Of a stretch of DNA of 25,259 nt, positions 1 through 10,178 are shown piece by piece. The DNA comes from DASZVN01 sp035547055 (GTDB lineage Bacteria > Pseudomonadota > Alphaproteobacteria > Rhizobiales > Methylopilaceae), in assembly GCA_035547055.1 (NCBI GenBank), contig DASZVN010000123.1, positions 1-25,259 on the forward strand. The letters are read 5' to 3'. A model generated the notes under the pieces. It made no database searches. It saw only the letters and a program-made list of their open reading frames with translations, and was not told the origin of the DNA. A program made the translations under genes and the position numbers. Every line of letters begins with the position of its first letter. The first letter of the stretch is position 1.

Positions 1-1375
<1,375 letters not shown>

Positions 1376-1557
1376 GGATTCGAGCTTGTTCCGGCACTGG
1401 TCACGACGTTTGACGAGGTCCTGCTCCCTGCGCGCCTCGCGGCGCTCATGAAGCGGACGAAACGTTTGACCGCCGAAGTCTCTTATCCCGCTCCGGTCCC
1501 GAAAGACCGAAGCCGCAAGGACTCCGCCGCCCACGTTTCTCTTTCTTCCGATTCAGT

Positions 1558-1569
1558 TGTCAAACAGCG
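1558..1569 (-). promoter_or_regulatory. boxA-like rRNA antitermination site
   Basis: The minus strand reads CGCTGTTTGACA, one mismatch from the alphaproteobacterial form GCTCTTTGACA and close to E. coli boxA (TGCTCTTTAACA). It lies downstream of both promoters and about 180 bases before the 16S gene, where a NusB/NusE-loading site is expected. The match is short and the assignment rests on position as much as sequence. Confidence 0.6.
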
Positions 1570-1619
1570 GGCCCACGGCGAAAGCCGCGGAGCGTCTCAA
1601 CCGATGGGCCAAGACGGTC

Positions 1620-1649
1620 ATTATCTTCCCAGCGTGGCCGGGAAGTCAA
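1620..1649 (-). promoter_or_regulatory. rrs P2: rRNA promoter P2 (sigma-70 type)
   Basis: On the minus strand a -35 TTGACT (1649-1644) is followed after 18 bases by a -10 GATAAT (1625-1620). Each box is one base from consensus. It lies between P1 and the boxA-like site, so transcripts from either promoter would carry boxA. Tandem promoters are common for rRNA operons. Predicted start of transcription is near 1613. Confidence 0.65.
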
Positions 1650-1730
1650 CGGCCGTAAGCTCCAGAGATTGAAGGCCCGACGAACTGCCAGGAGCCGCAG
1701 GAGCGGCGCCGGCGCCGCCGGGGTGGGCGG

Positions 1731-1760
1731 TATATAGGTTGGGGCGTCGGAGCCTGTCAA
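1731..1760 (-). promoter_or_regulatory. rrs P1: rRNA promoter P1 (sigma-70 type)
   Basis: On the minus strand a perfect -35 TTGACA (1760-1755) is followed after 18 bases by -10 TATATA (1736-1731). A C-rich discriminator (CCGCCCACC) follows the -10, as seen at promoters under stringent (ppGpp/DksA-type) control. This is the best promoter match in the window. Predicted start of transcription is near 1724, about 350 bases upstream of 16S. Confidence 0.8.
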
Positions 1761-1917
1761 CAGCCTCGGCGAGGAAATTTCATGCCGCTCGGCACCGGCT
1801 TCGCGGCGCCTGTCGCGACGCCGTGGAAAGCACTCGTCTTGCGTCGGAACGAGGCTGGCCGCCGGCGCCCTGCCGCGGCATTCTCGCGGGGCGGTGCGAA
1901 GGCCGCGCGGTGCCGCA

Positions 1918-1945
1918 TTGAGGCCATATTCGGCCGCGCTAGTCT
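1918..1945 (+). promoter_or_regulatory. candidate promoter of the M23 peptidase gene
   Basis: TTGAGG (1918-1923), a 16-base spacer and TAGTCT (1940-1945) lie about 60 bases ahead of the peptidase start. The -35 is good and the -10 is poor, so this is only a candidate. The rest of the gap between the rRNA promoters and the peptidase (1761-2005) shows no other clear signal. Confidence 0.3.
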
Positions 1946-2005
1946 GAACGGCGTTGCGGTCCGGGCGCCGGCTGCAAATCGACGGAAGCGCAAGGGGGGA
2001 AGCGG

Positions 2006-4042
2006 TTGCCGACCGTGAGTGCGCAGCGCAGCCGCATCGCTCATCGCAGTGCTGCCGTCGAACTCGGCGACGAGCCTCCGCTCCGCGTCGGCGGCGCCGC
2101 GCCCACGACCGGCCCGGTAAACCTGCGCTGGCTCGGCGGCACCATTCTGACCGCGCTGGCCGGTATCGGCCTCCTCGGCGCGGCGATCGGGGCGGCGATG
2201 AACGGCGAGGCCCTGCTCGCCAAGGCGCCCGGCTTCGCCCAGCCGCGGCTCGCCCGCCTGGTCGGCGACCGCATCTCCAACGCGCTCCGCAAGTCCGACC
2301 GCATCAGCCCGACCGACGGCGTCAAGGAGAGCCGCCAGATCTTCCGCCTGTCGACGACCAGCGAGGTCGGCGACCACGAGGTGGTACGGACGCGGCCGGT
2401 GACGTTGGTCTCCGCTTCGCTCACGACTGGCGACGTTTCGGCCTATAAGATTCCACCGTTCAACCCGATGAGCCTGTTCGCGGACGACGGCGCCCGCGCC
2501 AGCGACCCCGGCCCGGAACCGGACGGCGACATCTCCTACGTCACCCGCGACCTCGCCAGCGTCGCGATCGCGCCCGAGGAAGGCCCCTATCTGCCGCTCA
2601 GCGAGGTGGTGGCGCGGGTGCGCGAGGCGGCCGCCTTCGACGCTCTGCACAAGATGGACCTTGGCAGCGCGGTGACCGGCGACCGCAGCGCCCTCCCCTC
2701 GGCCACGAGCCGCCCGGCGGAAAGCAAGAGTGCGACGACCGTCGCCGCCGGCGGCCCGCTCTCGAACATGACGGTGCTGATCAAGTCGCCCGACGCCACC
2801 GCTGCCCCGCAATCGGCAACCGCAGCCGACCGCGCGGCCGCGGCGGGCGAAAAGTCGGTGACCGCCGCCGCCGGCGACGCGCTCGACAAGCTCCTCGTCG
2901 CGCACGGGGTCGCGACCGACCAGGCGGCGGCGATCGCGGGCGCCCTCCCGCCGCAGTCGAACGCCCGCAAGCTCGCCGCGGGCACGAACATCCGCATCCT
3001 GTTTGCGCCCCATCCCGGCGATCCGTCGCGGCAGGACGCGGTCCGCGTAACGCTCGCGGCCGGCAGCGACGAGACCTCCGTCGTGCAGTCCGACACCGGC
3101 GGCTACGTCGCGGTCGCGGGCCAGGTGCAGATCGTAGAAGACGCCAGCCAGGAGGGCGACGAAAGCGCCGCCGCCGCGGCCGAGGACGAGGGCAAGACGC
3201 CGCGGCTCTACGACAGCCTCTACGCCACCGCCCTCGCCAAGGGCGTGCCGGTACCGGTGATCCGCGAGCTGATCCACATCTTCGGCTACGACGCCGATTT
3301 CGAGCGCCGGATCGCCGATGGCGACGGCTTCGAAGTGCTCTACGCCTCGACTGAGGACGGCAAGGCCGCGGGCGATCATCCCGAGGTGCTCTATGCCTCG
3401 CTCCTGATCGACGGCGACACCAAGCGCTTCTATCGCTTCGAGACGCCCGGCGGCAGCGCCGACTATTTCGACGAGGACGGCCGCAGCACCCGCAAGTTCC
3501 TGGTCCGGAAGCCGGTGCCCACCGCCCGCTTCAGCCGCGGCTTCGGCATGCTGCGCCACCCGATCCTGGGCTACACCCGCGCCCATACCGGCGTCGACTG
3601 GGCGGCCCCGCGCGGCACCCCGATCGGCGCCGCCGGCGACGGCGTGATCGAATACGACAAGTGGGAGAACGGCTACGGGCGGCAGATCCGCATCCGCCAT
3701 GCCAACGGCTACGAGACCACCTACGGTCACATGTCGGCCTTCGCCCGCGGCATCGAGCCGGGCGTCCACGTCCGCCAGGGCCAGATCATCGGCTATGTCG
3801 GCTCGACCGGCCTGTCGACGGGGCCGCACGTCCATTTCGAGGTGATCGTCAACGGCCGCTTCGTCGACCCGATGCGCATCAAGGTGCCCCGCGGGCAGGA
3901 GCTCGCCGGCACCGCGCTCGCCGCGTTCGAGAAGGAGCGCCGCCGGCTCGACAATTACGCGCTCCACGGCGCGAGCCCGGCCGAACTGATCCGTCAGCCC
4001 GTGCCGGGGACGCCGGTCGCTGAGGCCGACCACCGCGGCTGA
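2006..4042 (+). CDS. M23 family murein DD-endopeptidase, membrane-anchored
   Basis: This predicted 678-residue envelope enzyme should cut peptide cross-links in peptidoglycan. One N-terminal membrane segment (about residues 43-66) anchors it with the bulk in the periplasm. A long Ala-, Asp- and Ser-rich linker and an OapA/LysM-like region (about 290-380) precede the C-terminal LytM/M23 domain (about 505-645). All four zinc ligands of the family are visible: H527 and D531 in HTGVD, and H608/H610 in HVHFE. The start is TTG at 2006, chosen because AGGGGGGA ends 5 bases upstream; GTG at 2015 is the alternative. The gene diverges from the rRNA operon. Its TGA stop is directly followed by the stop of the convergent AI-2E gene. 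The family call is firm. Whether it is an active hydrolase or an activator is inferred from the intact ligands. Confidence 0.93.
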   Translation: MPTVSAQRSRIAHRSAAVELGDEPPLRVGGAAPTTGPVNLRWLGGTILTALAGIGLLGAAIGAAMNGEALLAKAPGFAQPRLARLVGDRISNALRKSDRISPTDGVKESRQIFRLSTTSEVGDHEVVRTRPVTLVSASLTTGDVSAYKIPPFNPMSLFADDGARASDPGPEPDGDISYVTRDLASVAIAPEEGPYLPLSEVVARVREAAAFDALHKMDLGSAVTGDRSALPSATSRPAESKSATTVAAGGPLSNMTVLIKSPDATAAPQSATAADRAAAAGEKSVTAAAGDALDKLLVAHGVATDQAAAIAGALPPQSNARKLAAGTNIRILFAPHPGDPSRQDAVRVTLAAGSDETSVVQSDTGGYVAVAGQVQIVEDASQEGDESAAAAAEDEGKTPRLYDSLYATALAKGVPVPVIRELIHIFGYDADFERRIADGDGFEVLYASTEDGKAAGDHPEVLYASLLIDGDTKRFYRFETPGGSADYFDEDGRSTRKFLVRKPVPTARFSRGFGMLRHPILGYTRAHTGVDWAAPRGTPIGAAGDGVIEYDKWENGYGRQIRIRHANGYETTYGHMSAFARGIEPGVHVRQGQIIGYVGSTGLSTGPHVHFEVIVNGRFVDPMRIKVPRGQELAGTALAAFEKERRRLDNYALHGASPAELIRQPVPGTPVAEADHRG

Positions 4043-5086
4043 TTACGCATCGATGTCCTCGGGGCCCTCGCCGGGGATGTCGGTCTCCTGCTGCAGCGTG
4101 TTGCGCACGTAGAGGCGCTTGACGGAGACGAAGGCGACCACCGTCAGCGGCGCAGCGAACAGGATGCCGAGCGGCCCGAACAGCGCCCCAGCCGCGGCGA
4201 TCACGAACAGCAGCAGCGCCGGCGGGATCGAGACCATGGTGCGCTGGATCAGCGGCGCGACCAGGTTGCCTTCGATCTGGTGGATCAGAAGATAGGCGAC
4301 GACCGTCCAAAGGGCCGTCGCCGGCCCGAGGGTGAAGGCGACCAGCACCGCCGGGATCGCCGCCAGCACCGGCCCGACATAGGGGATGAACTCGGTGATG
4401 CCGGCGATGACCCCGAGCGCCATGGCGCCGGGCAGGCCGATCAGCCAGACGGCGAGCAGCGTCAGGCAGCCGATGATCGCCATCTGGATGAACTGGCCGA
4501 GCAGCCACAGCCTCAGCGCCTTGCCGATATTGTCGAGCGTGCCGCCGACCTCCGCGTGCAGGCTCGGCGGGAAGAGCTGCACCAGGCCGGCGCGATATAG
4601 CCGCGGCTGCGAGGTCAGGTAGGCCGCGCTGATGACGAGCAGGATCAGCGCGACGATGGTCTCGATGCTGACCGTCAAGATCTTCTCGGCCCAGCCCGTC
4701 AGCGAGACCTGCGTCTTGCCGAGCTGGCTCATGACGGTGCGACCGAGACCGCTCTTGCCGAGGTCGCTCCTGAGGCTGCTCACCGCCTCGGTCGCGCGAT
4801 GGATGACGTCGCTCATCTGGGCGCCGATCTGCATGCCGAACAGCCAGATCGTGCCGGCGGCGATCGCAAGCACGATCAGCCCCGAGACCAGGAGCGCGAA
4901 ATTGTGCTTCAGCGGCGTCCAGCGCTCGATCGGCTCGGCGATGAGCTGAAGCATCAGCGCGACCAGGATCGCGCCGAAGGCGAGCAGGAGAACGTCGGTC
5001 AGCTCCCACACCGCGACGGCGAACGCGACAACCGCCGCGACGATGATGACGCGCCGGAAGAATTCACCGGTGCCAAGCTCCGCCAT
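4043..5086 (-). CDS. AI-2E family transporter (PerM/DUF20 membrane protein)
   Basis: This 347-residue polytopic inner-membrane protein belongs to the AI-2E/PerM family, whose members have been linked to autoinducer-2 export, Na+/H+ antiport or permease functions. Two hydrophobic segments lie at the N-terminus (about residues 10-50). A soluble stretch follows, and further membrane segments fill the C-terminal half, including the family signature TEFIPYVGPVLAAIP. The start at 5086 is chosen because AGGGA lies 6 bases upstream and the product begins MAELGTGEFFRR. An in-frame start at 5239 would add 51 residues with no family character. The gene is convergent with, and touches, the M23 peptidase gene. 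It diverges from the acyl-CoA ligase gene across about 200 bases. The substrate cannot be told from sequence. Confidence 0.9.
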   Translation of the reverse strand: MAELGTGEFFRRVIIVAAVVAFAVAVWELTDVLLLAFGAILVALMLQLIAEPIERWTPLKHNFALLVSGLIVLAIAAGTIWLFGMQIGAQMSDVIHRATEAVSSLRSDLGKSGLGRTVMSQLGKTQVSLTGWAEKILTVSIETIVALILLVISAAYLTSQPRLYRAGLVQLFPPSLHAEVGGTLDNIGKALRLWLLGQFIQMAIIGCLTLLAVWLIGLPGAMALGVIAGITEFIPYVGPVLAAIPAVLVAFTLGPATALWTVVAYLLIHQIEGNLVAPLIQRTMVSIPPALLLFVIAAAGALFGPLGILFAAPLTVVAFVSVKRLYVRNTLQQETDIPGEGPEDIDA

Positions 5087-5206
5087 CGCCGTCCCTGGGC
5101 TGCGATCGCCGCCCTGCCCTCGCCGGCAAGGCAACCCTACGCAGGAAAGAACGCCGGCCCCGCCGTTCCGATCCGGCGCCAGCCTCCCCCAAGGGCCACG
5201 CGCGAC

Positions 5207-5234
5207 TTGCCGGTGCCGCGGCAGCGTCGATACA
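5207..5234 (+). promoter_or_regulatory. weak candidate promoter of the acyl-CoA ligase gene
   Basis: TTGCCG (5207-5212), a 16-base spacer and GATACA (5229-5234) lie 50 bases ahead of the ligase start. The -10 is poor. The 5087-5283 gap between divergent genes must hold promoters both ways, but no other candidate looked better. Confidence 0.25.
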
Positions 5235-5283
5235 GTCACGGCAGCAGCGCCCGGACAAACGGCGGCGCCAAGGGAGACACGCC

Positions 5284-6918
<1,635 letters not shown>

Positions 6919-6987
6919 CCGGCGCCGGGCTGGACGCCTGCAGCGCTTCACGCTACTCGCATCCTTTGCCGCCACGGAGCCTCGACG

Positions 6988-7335
6988 ATGCCGACGACCC
7001 CGCTGACCATCACCGTCCCGCACGGCATGACCCGCGCAGAAGCGCTCGTCCGCATCCGCAGCAATTTCGACAAGGCGGCGGAGCAGGCCAAGCCCTACGT
7101 CACTTCGATCGAAGACCAGTGGGAAGGCGACGTGCTCAACGTCAAGGTCGCCGCGCTCGGCCGCGATTTCACCGGCCGGGTCGAGGCGCTCGAGGATGCC
7201 GTCAAGATCGAGGTCGACCTGCCGCACATGTTCGGCTGGCTCAAGGGACGCGTCCGCAAGGTCTTGACGCGCCATGCCCCGCGCCTGCTCGAGGCGCCGG
7301 AGGCCGCCCGCCGCCCGCGCCGCGCCCGCGCCTGA
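6988..7335 (+). CDS. Polyhydroxyalkanoic acid system family protein
   Basis: This small protein of 115 residues resembles the family found near polyhydroxyalkanoate genes (PHA_gran_rgn). The cues are an N-terminal strand ITVPHGMTRAEALVRI, a WEGD turn with alternating strands up to about residue 80, and a basic tail rich in Arg, Ala and Pro. The role in the family is not established; association with storage granules is presumed. GGAG lies 8 bases ahead of ATG 6988. It sits between the acyl-CoA ligase and the RraA pair on the same strand. No PHA synthase, phasin or depolymerase lies in the window, so the link to PHA rests on family naming only. Confidence 0.75.
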   Translation: MPTTPLTITVPHGMTRAEALVRIRSNFDKAAEQAKPYVTSIEDQWEGDVLNVKVAALGRDFTGRVEALEDAVKIEVDLPHMFGWLKGRVRKVLTRHAPRLLEAPEAARRPRRARA

Positions 7336-7459
7336 GAGCCTCGGGCCACACGGCCGCATCGCCCGGCGCTGTTTGACTGCCGGACGGTGATTTCGCTTGC
7401 AGGCGGCGGAGAGGGCCGCCACAAAGCGCCGACCGACCTTCCAGGACATGCACGCCGCC

Positions 7460-8140
7460 ATGGCTGAAGCCGACGACCTGATCCGGCGCCTGCGCGCGCT
7501 CGACATCTGCGACCTCTCCGACGCGCTCGACGCGCTGAAGCTGCCCCCGGCGGTGACCGGGCTGCGTCCGCTCGGCGTAATCAAGCCGGTCGCGGGGCGC
7601 GCAGTGACGGTGCGCCTCGTCGCCGGCGTGCCGCCGGAGACTTCGAAGCGCCATCTCGGCACCGCCGCCGTGGAGGCATCCGGGCCGGACGACGTCATCG
7701 TCATCGCCCAACGCTCCGGCGTCGACGGCGCGGCCTGGGGCGGCATTCTCTCGCGCGCCGCGCTCCACCGCGGCGTCGCCGGTACGCTGATCGACGGCCC
7801 CGGCCGCGACGTCGAGGAGGCCGCCGCGATCGGCTACCCCGTCTATGCTCGCTCGGCCACCGCACGGACCGCGCGCGGCCGAGTCTACGAGATTTCGTGC
7901 CAGGAACTGATCGAGTTCGGCGACACCCAGGTCGCGCCCGGCGACTACGTCGCCGCCGACCGTAGCGGCTGCGTCGTCATCCCCGCCGCCCGGATCGCCG
8001 ACGTGCTTGCCCGCGCCGAGGATATCAAGGCCAAGAGCGACGAGATGGCGCGCGCCGTCGAGCGCGGCGTGCCGGTATCGCGGGTGATGGGCGGCAACTA
8101 CGAAACCATGCTGCAGGACAAGAAGGTGGGCCATGGCTGA
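7460..8140 (+). CDS. RraA family protein, aldolase-like (first of a pair)
   Basis: This 226-residue RraA/MenG-like protein belongs to the fold that includes class II HMG/CHA aldolases (4-hydroxy-4-methyl-2-oxoglutarate aldolase, often with oxaloacetate decarboxylase activity) and the RNase E inhibitor RraA. The aldolase motif G-x20-R-D-x2-E is complete: the second Gly of WGGIL, then DGPGRD with VEE following. This favours a divalent-metal aldolase or decarboxylase over an RNase E regulator. Start choice is uncertain. ATG 7460 gives MAEADDLIRRL, aligning with the N-terminus of the second copy; ATG 7448 and TTG 7397 are in frame upstream. AGGA at 7443-7446 is the only nearby ribosome-binding candidate and is rather far from 7460. 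The last 8 bases overlap the next gene. Confidence 0.87.
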   Translation: MAEADDLIRRLRALDICDLSDALDALKLPPAVTGLRPLGVIKPVAGRAVTVRLVAGVPPETSKRHLGTAAVEASGPDDVIVIAQRSGVDGAAWGGILSRAALHRGVAGTLIDGPGRDVEEAAAIGYPVYARSATARTARGRVYEISCQELIEFGDTQVAPGDYVAADRSGCVVIPAARIADVLARAEDIKAKSDEMARAVERGVPVSRVMGGNYETMLQDKKVGHG

Positions 8141-8795
8141 GGACAAGAATCTCGCGCGCATCGCCGCGCTCGACACCGCGACCCTGTCCGACGCCATGGA
8201 CCGGCACGGCATCCCCGGCCAGTGCCTCGGCATCCACCCGGTTGACCCGAAGTTCCGCCTCGCCGGCCGCGCCTGGACCCTGCGCTACGGCCCGTTCGAT
8301 CCGCTCCATCCCGGCACCGTCGGCGACTATATCGACGACGTGCCAGACGGCGGGGTGGTGGTGCTCGACAACCAGGGGCGCGTCGACATGACGGTCTGGG
8401 GCGACATCCTGACCCTGGTCGCGCACCGCCGCGGCCTCGGCGGCACGGTGATCGACGGCCCCTGCCGCGACACCGACCTCGCCCGCGAGATCGGCTATCC
8501 CCTGTTCAGCCGCTCGGTCTCGATGCGGACCGGCAAGGACCGGGTCCAAGTCGAGGCCACGGGCGAGACGGTGACGATCGGCGGCGCCCGGGTGAACCCG
8601 GGCGACCTCCTCCGCGGCGACTGCGACGGCGTCGTCGCGGTGCCGCGCGAGGTCGAGGACAAGATCCTCGACACCGCCGAGGAGATCATGGCGGCGGAGG
8701 CGCGCATCCGCGAGGCGCTCGACCGCGGCATGCGCCTCGACGAGGCCCGCAAGGTCAACCGCTACCACGCGCTCCAAACACGGGCGAAGGGATAG
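8133..8795 (+). CDS. RraA family protein (second of a pair)
   Basis: This 220-residue paralogue of the preceding gene starts inside it: ATGGCTGA contains both the new start and the old stop. AAGAAGG lies ahead of the start, within the first gene. The layout predicts coupled translation and perhaps a mixed oligomer. Like the first copy it has a TVIDGPCRD segment with the conserved Arg-Asp. The acidic residue expected three positions after the Asp is replaced by Leu, with an Asp one place earlier, and the Gly spacing is offset by one. It may therefore differ in metal binding or activity. A 7-bp stem hairpin follows the stop codon. Confidence 0.88.
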   Translation: MAEDKNLARIAALDTATLSDAMDRHGIPGQCLGIHPVDPKFRLAGRAWTLRYGPFDPLHPGTVGDYIDDVPDGGVVVLDNQGRVDMTVWGDILTLVAHRRGLGGTVIDGPCRDTDLAREIGYPLFSRSVSMRTGKDRVQVEATGETVTIGGARVNPGDLLRGDCDGVVAVPREVEDKILDTAEEIMAAEARIREALDRGMRLDEARKVNRYHALQTRAKG

Positions 8796-8806
8796 CGGCT
8801 TTCAGC

Positions 8807-8826
8807 AGGGTGCCGCGCAGCACCCT
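8807..8826. terminator. Hairpin between convergent genes, possible two-way terminator
   Basis: AGGGTGC and GCACCCT form a perfect 7-bp stem with a 6-base loop. They fill the 32-base gap between the stop of the second RraA gene and the stop of the convergent 106-residue protein gene. There is no clear T run on either side, so termination is inferred from position. Confidence 0.5.
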
Positions 8827-8827
8827 C

Positions 8828-9148
8828 TCAGCCCTGCTCTTCTCGCCGCAGTTCCTCCTGGGCTCTCTCGAAAGCCTCGGAGAGCAGCTCCTGGGCGGTC
8901 CGGCCATCGGACTTTGCAAGAGCACGGCGGAGCTGGTCGACCGCCTTGGCGAAGAAGGCTTGATTCAGGCCTTGAACCGTTGCCCCATGCGGCACGGTGA
9001 TCCGCACCTTCACGCTCACCGTATGCGTGACATCGACCTCCCCAGGGAGCACGTCCTCGAAATCGAAGTTCACGGTGGCGTAGGCGAAGCCGCCGCCGTC
9101 GAACAGGTTCACATCCGTGATCGTGAAGTCTTCTTCGCCGAAGGGCAT
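8828..9148 (-). CDS. Hypothetical protein, 106 residues
   Basis: I do not recognise this protein. The first 60 residues look like alternating beta strands (FTITDVN, AYATVNFDFEDVL, VTHTVSVKVRITVP). The last 45 form a likely charged amphipathic helix (LRRALAKSDGRTAQELLSEA, then FERAQEELRREEQ). There is no signal peptide, membrane segment or cysteine. Support for a real gene: GGGAAAG lies 5 bases ahead of the ATG, the third codon position is strongly GC-rich in this frame, and the stop is next to a hairpin shared with the convergent RraA gene. It stands alone on the minus strand between two plus-strand groups and diverges from the CMD-like gene across about 107 bases. The function is unknown; a small cytoplasmic oligomer or adaptor is one possibility. 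Confidence 0.75.
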   Translation of the reverse strand: MPFGEEDFTITDVNLFDGGGFAYATVNFDFEDVLPGEVDVTHTVSVKVRITVPHGATVQGLNQAFFAKAVDQLRRALAKSDGRTAQELLSEAFERAQEELRREEQG

Positions 9149-9255
9149 CGCTGCTTTCCCAAGGTTGCCTGGGCATCCTGGCAGGAGGCCAAGGGGGAGT
9201 CGATGCGCCGTTCACCCGGTTTTCACCCTGATCCGCGCACCGGAGGTGTCATCCA

Positions 9256-9813
9256 ATGGCGGAAAGCGACTGGAAGCTCGCGCCCGAGGCGATGAGCGAG
9301 GCGCAGCGCCGCGTCTACGACGAGATCGCCGCCGGGCCGCGAAAGAGCGTGCCGACGCCGTTCCACGTGCTGCTGGCGAGCCCCCGGACTGCGGAGCACG
9401 CACAGCGGCTCGGCGCCTTCCTCCGCTACGATTCGGAACTGCCGCGGCCGCTCTACGAGCTAGCGGTGCTGGTCACCGCCGAGGCCTGGGGCGCGGGCTA
9501 CGAATGGTCGGTCCACGCCATCTCGGCAGCCCGCGAAGGCGTGCCCGCCGAGGTGATCGAGGCCATTCGGCACGGCAAGGAGCCCGCCTTCGCCGATCCC
9601 GACATGGCGCTGATCTGGCGCTTCGCCTCGACTTTCCATCGCACCCGGCGCATCCCGCCGGACCTCGCCGAGGCCGCGATCGCTCGCTTCGGCAAGAAAG
9701 CCGCGGTCGAGCTGACCGCGATCCTCGGCTACTACGCCTTCCTCGCGATGCAGCTCGGCCTCGCCGACATCCGCGTCACGCCGTGGCCGTTTCCGGGCGA
9801 CGGCCCCACCTGA
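9256..9813 (+). CDS. Carboxymuconolactone decarboxylase (CMD) family protein
   Basis: This all-helical protein of 185 residues belongs to the CMD/AhpD-like fold. Cues are the ELAVLVTAEAW helix followed by GYEWSVHAISAAREG (Glu83, His87), the GVPAEVIEAI turn, and a second helical repeat ending in GYYAFLAMQLGLAD. The protein contains no cysteine, so it cannot work as an AhpD-type peroxidase with a CxxC site. It fits better with gamma-carboxymuconolactone decarboxylase relatives, but its substrate is unknown. GGAGG lies 9 bases before ATG 9256. Its stop overlaps the start of the next gene by one base (TGATG), which implies coupled translation with the DUF423 membrane protein. Confidence 0.86.
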   Translation: MAESDWKLAPEAMSEAQRRVYDEIAAGPRKSVPTPFHVLLASPRTAEHAQRLGAFLRYDSELPRPLYELAVLVTAEAWGAGYEWSVHAISAAREGVPAEVIEAIRHGKEPAFADPDMALIWRFASTFHRTRRIPPDLAEAAIARFGKKAAVELTAILGYYAFLAMQLGLADIRVTPWPFPGDGPT

Positions 9814-10175
9814 TGGCGGCCTGGAACGCCCTCGTTCTCGTGCTCTCCGGCCTGATGGGCGCCGCCGGCGTCGGCCTTGCTGCCATCGCCGCCCATCTCT
9901 CGGGCGGCGAGTTCGTGCTGTTGGCGGCTACCTTCCTCCTGTTTCACGCCGCTGCCGGCGCAGCGGTGACCGTACACGGACCCGCCGCCGGGCGTCGCGG
10001 CACCGTGCTGCTCGCCGCTGCGACACTCCTCGTCGTCGGTGCCACGCTGTTTTCCGGTGACCTCGCGGCGCGGGGTCTAGCCGACACGCCGCTCCTCACC
10101 GCACCTGTCGGTGGCAGCGTCATGATCCTCGGCTGGTTGATCCTGGCCGCGGCGGCGTTTTTCCGCGCCGGCTGA
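9813..10175 (+). CDS. DUF423 family membrane protein
   Basis: This small inner-membrane protein of 120 residues has four predicted membrane segments (about 5-27, 33-53, 64-80 and 97-117). It resembles DUF423 (YgdD-like): an N-terminal GAAGVGLAAIAAH segment, LFHAAAGAA in the second helix, LFSGDLAARGL, and the C-terminal signature TAPVGGSVMILGWLILA. The start ATG shares a base with the stop of the CMD-like gene. The family has no firm biochemical role. A reading frame continues upstream to 9117, but the coupled start at 9813 gives the family N-terminus. Its stop lies 3 bases from the stop of the convergent protease gene. Confidence 0.85.
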   Translation: MAAWNALVLVLSGLMGAAGVGLAAIAAHLSGGEFVLLAATFLLFHAAAGAAVTVHGPAAGRRGTVLLAAATLLVVGATLFSGDLAARGLADTPLLTAPVGGSVMILGWLILAAAAFFRAG

Positions 10176-10178
10176 ACC

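Larger units (their letters stand above)
1376..1724 (-). other. rRNA operon leader (transcribed spacer upstream of 16S)
   Basis: These roughly 350 bases separate the upstream rRNA promoter from the 16S 5' end. They contain the second promoter, a boxA-like antitermination site and a purine-rich stretch (GAAGAAAGAGAAACGTGG, about 1534-1551) of a kind often found ahead of alphaproteobacterial 16S genes. No protein gene is supported here. The short open frames on both strands show no family resemblance and overlap the promoters. Confidence 0.75.

Noticed and set aside
1782..2018. Small open frame between the rRNA promoters and the M23 gene
   Set aside because: No ribosome-binding site, basic low-complexity composition, and it overlaps the candidate M23 promoter.
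1757..4033. 758-residue open frame antisense to the M23 peptidase gene
   Set aside because: It is a shadow produced by GC-rich third codon positions. The composition is Arg, Ala and Gly runs with no family motif, while the plus strand holds intact zinc ligands.
3879..5009. 376-residue minus-strand frame overlapping the AI-2E gene
   Set aside because: It is in a different frame from the hydrophobic AI-2E product and is Arg/Ala/Asp-rich without motifs.
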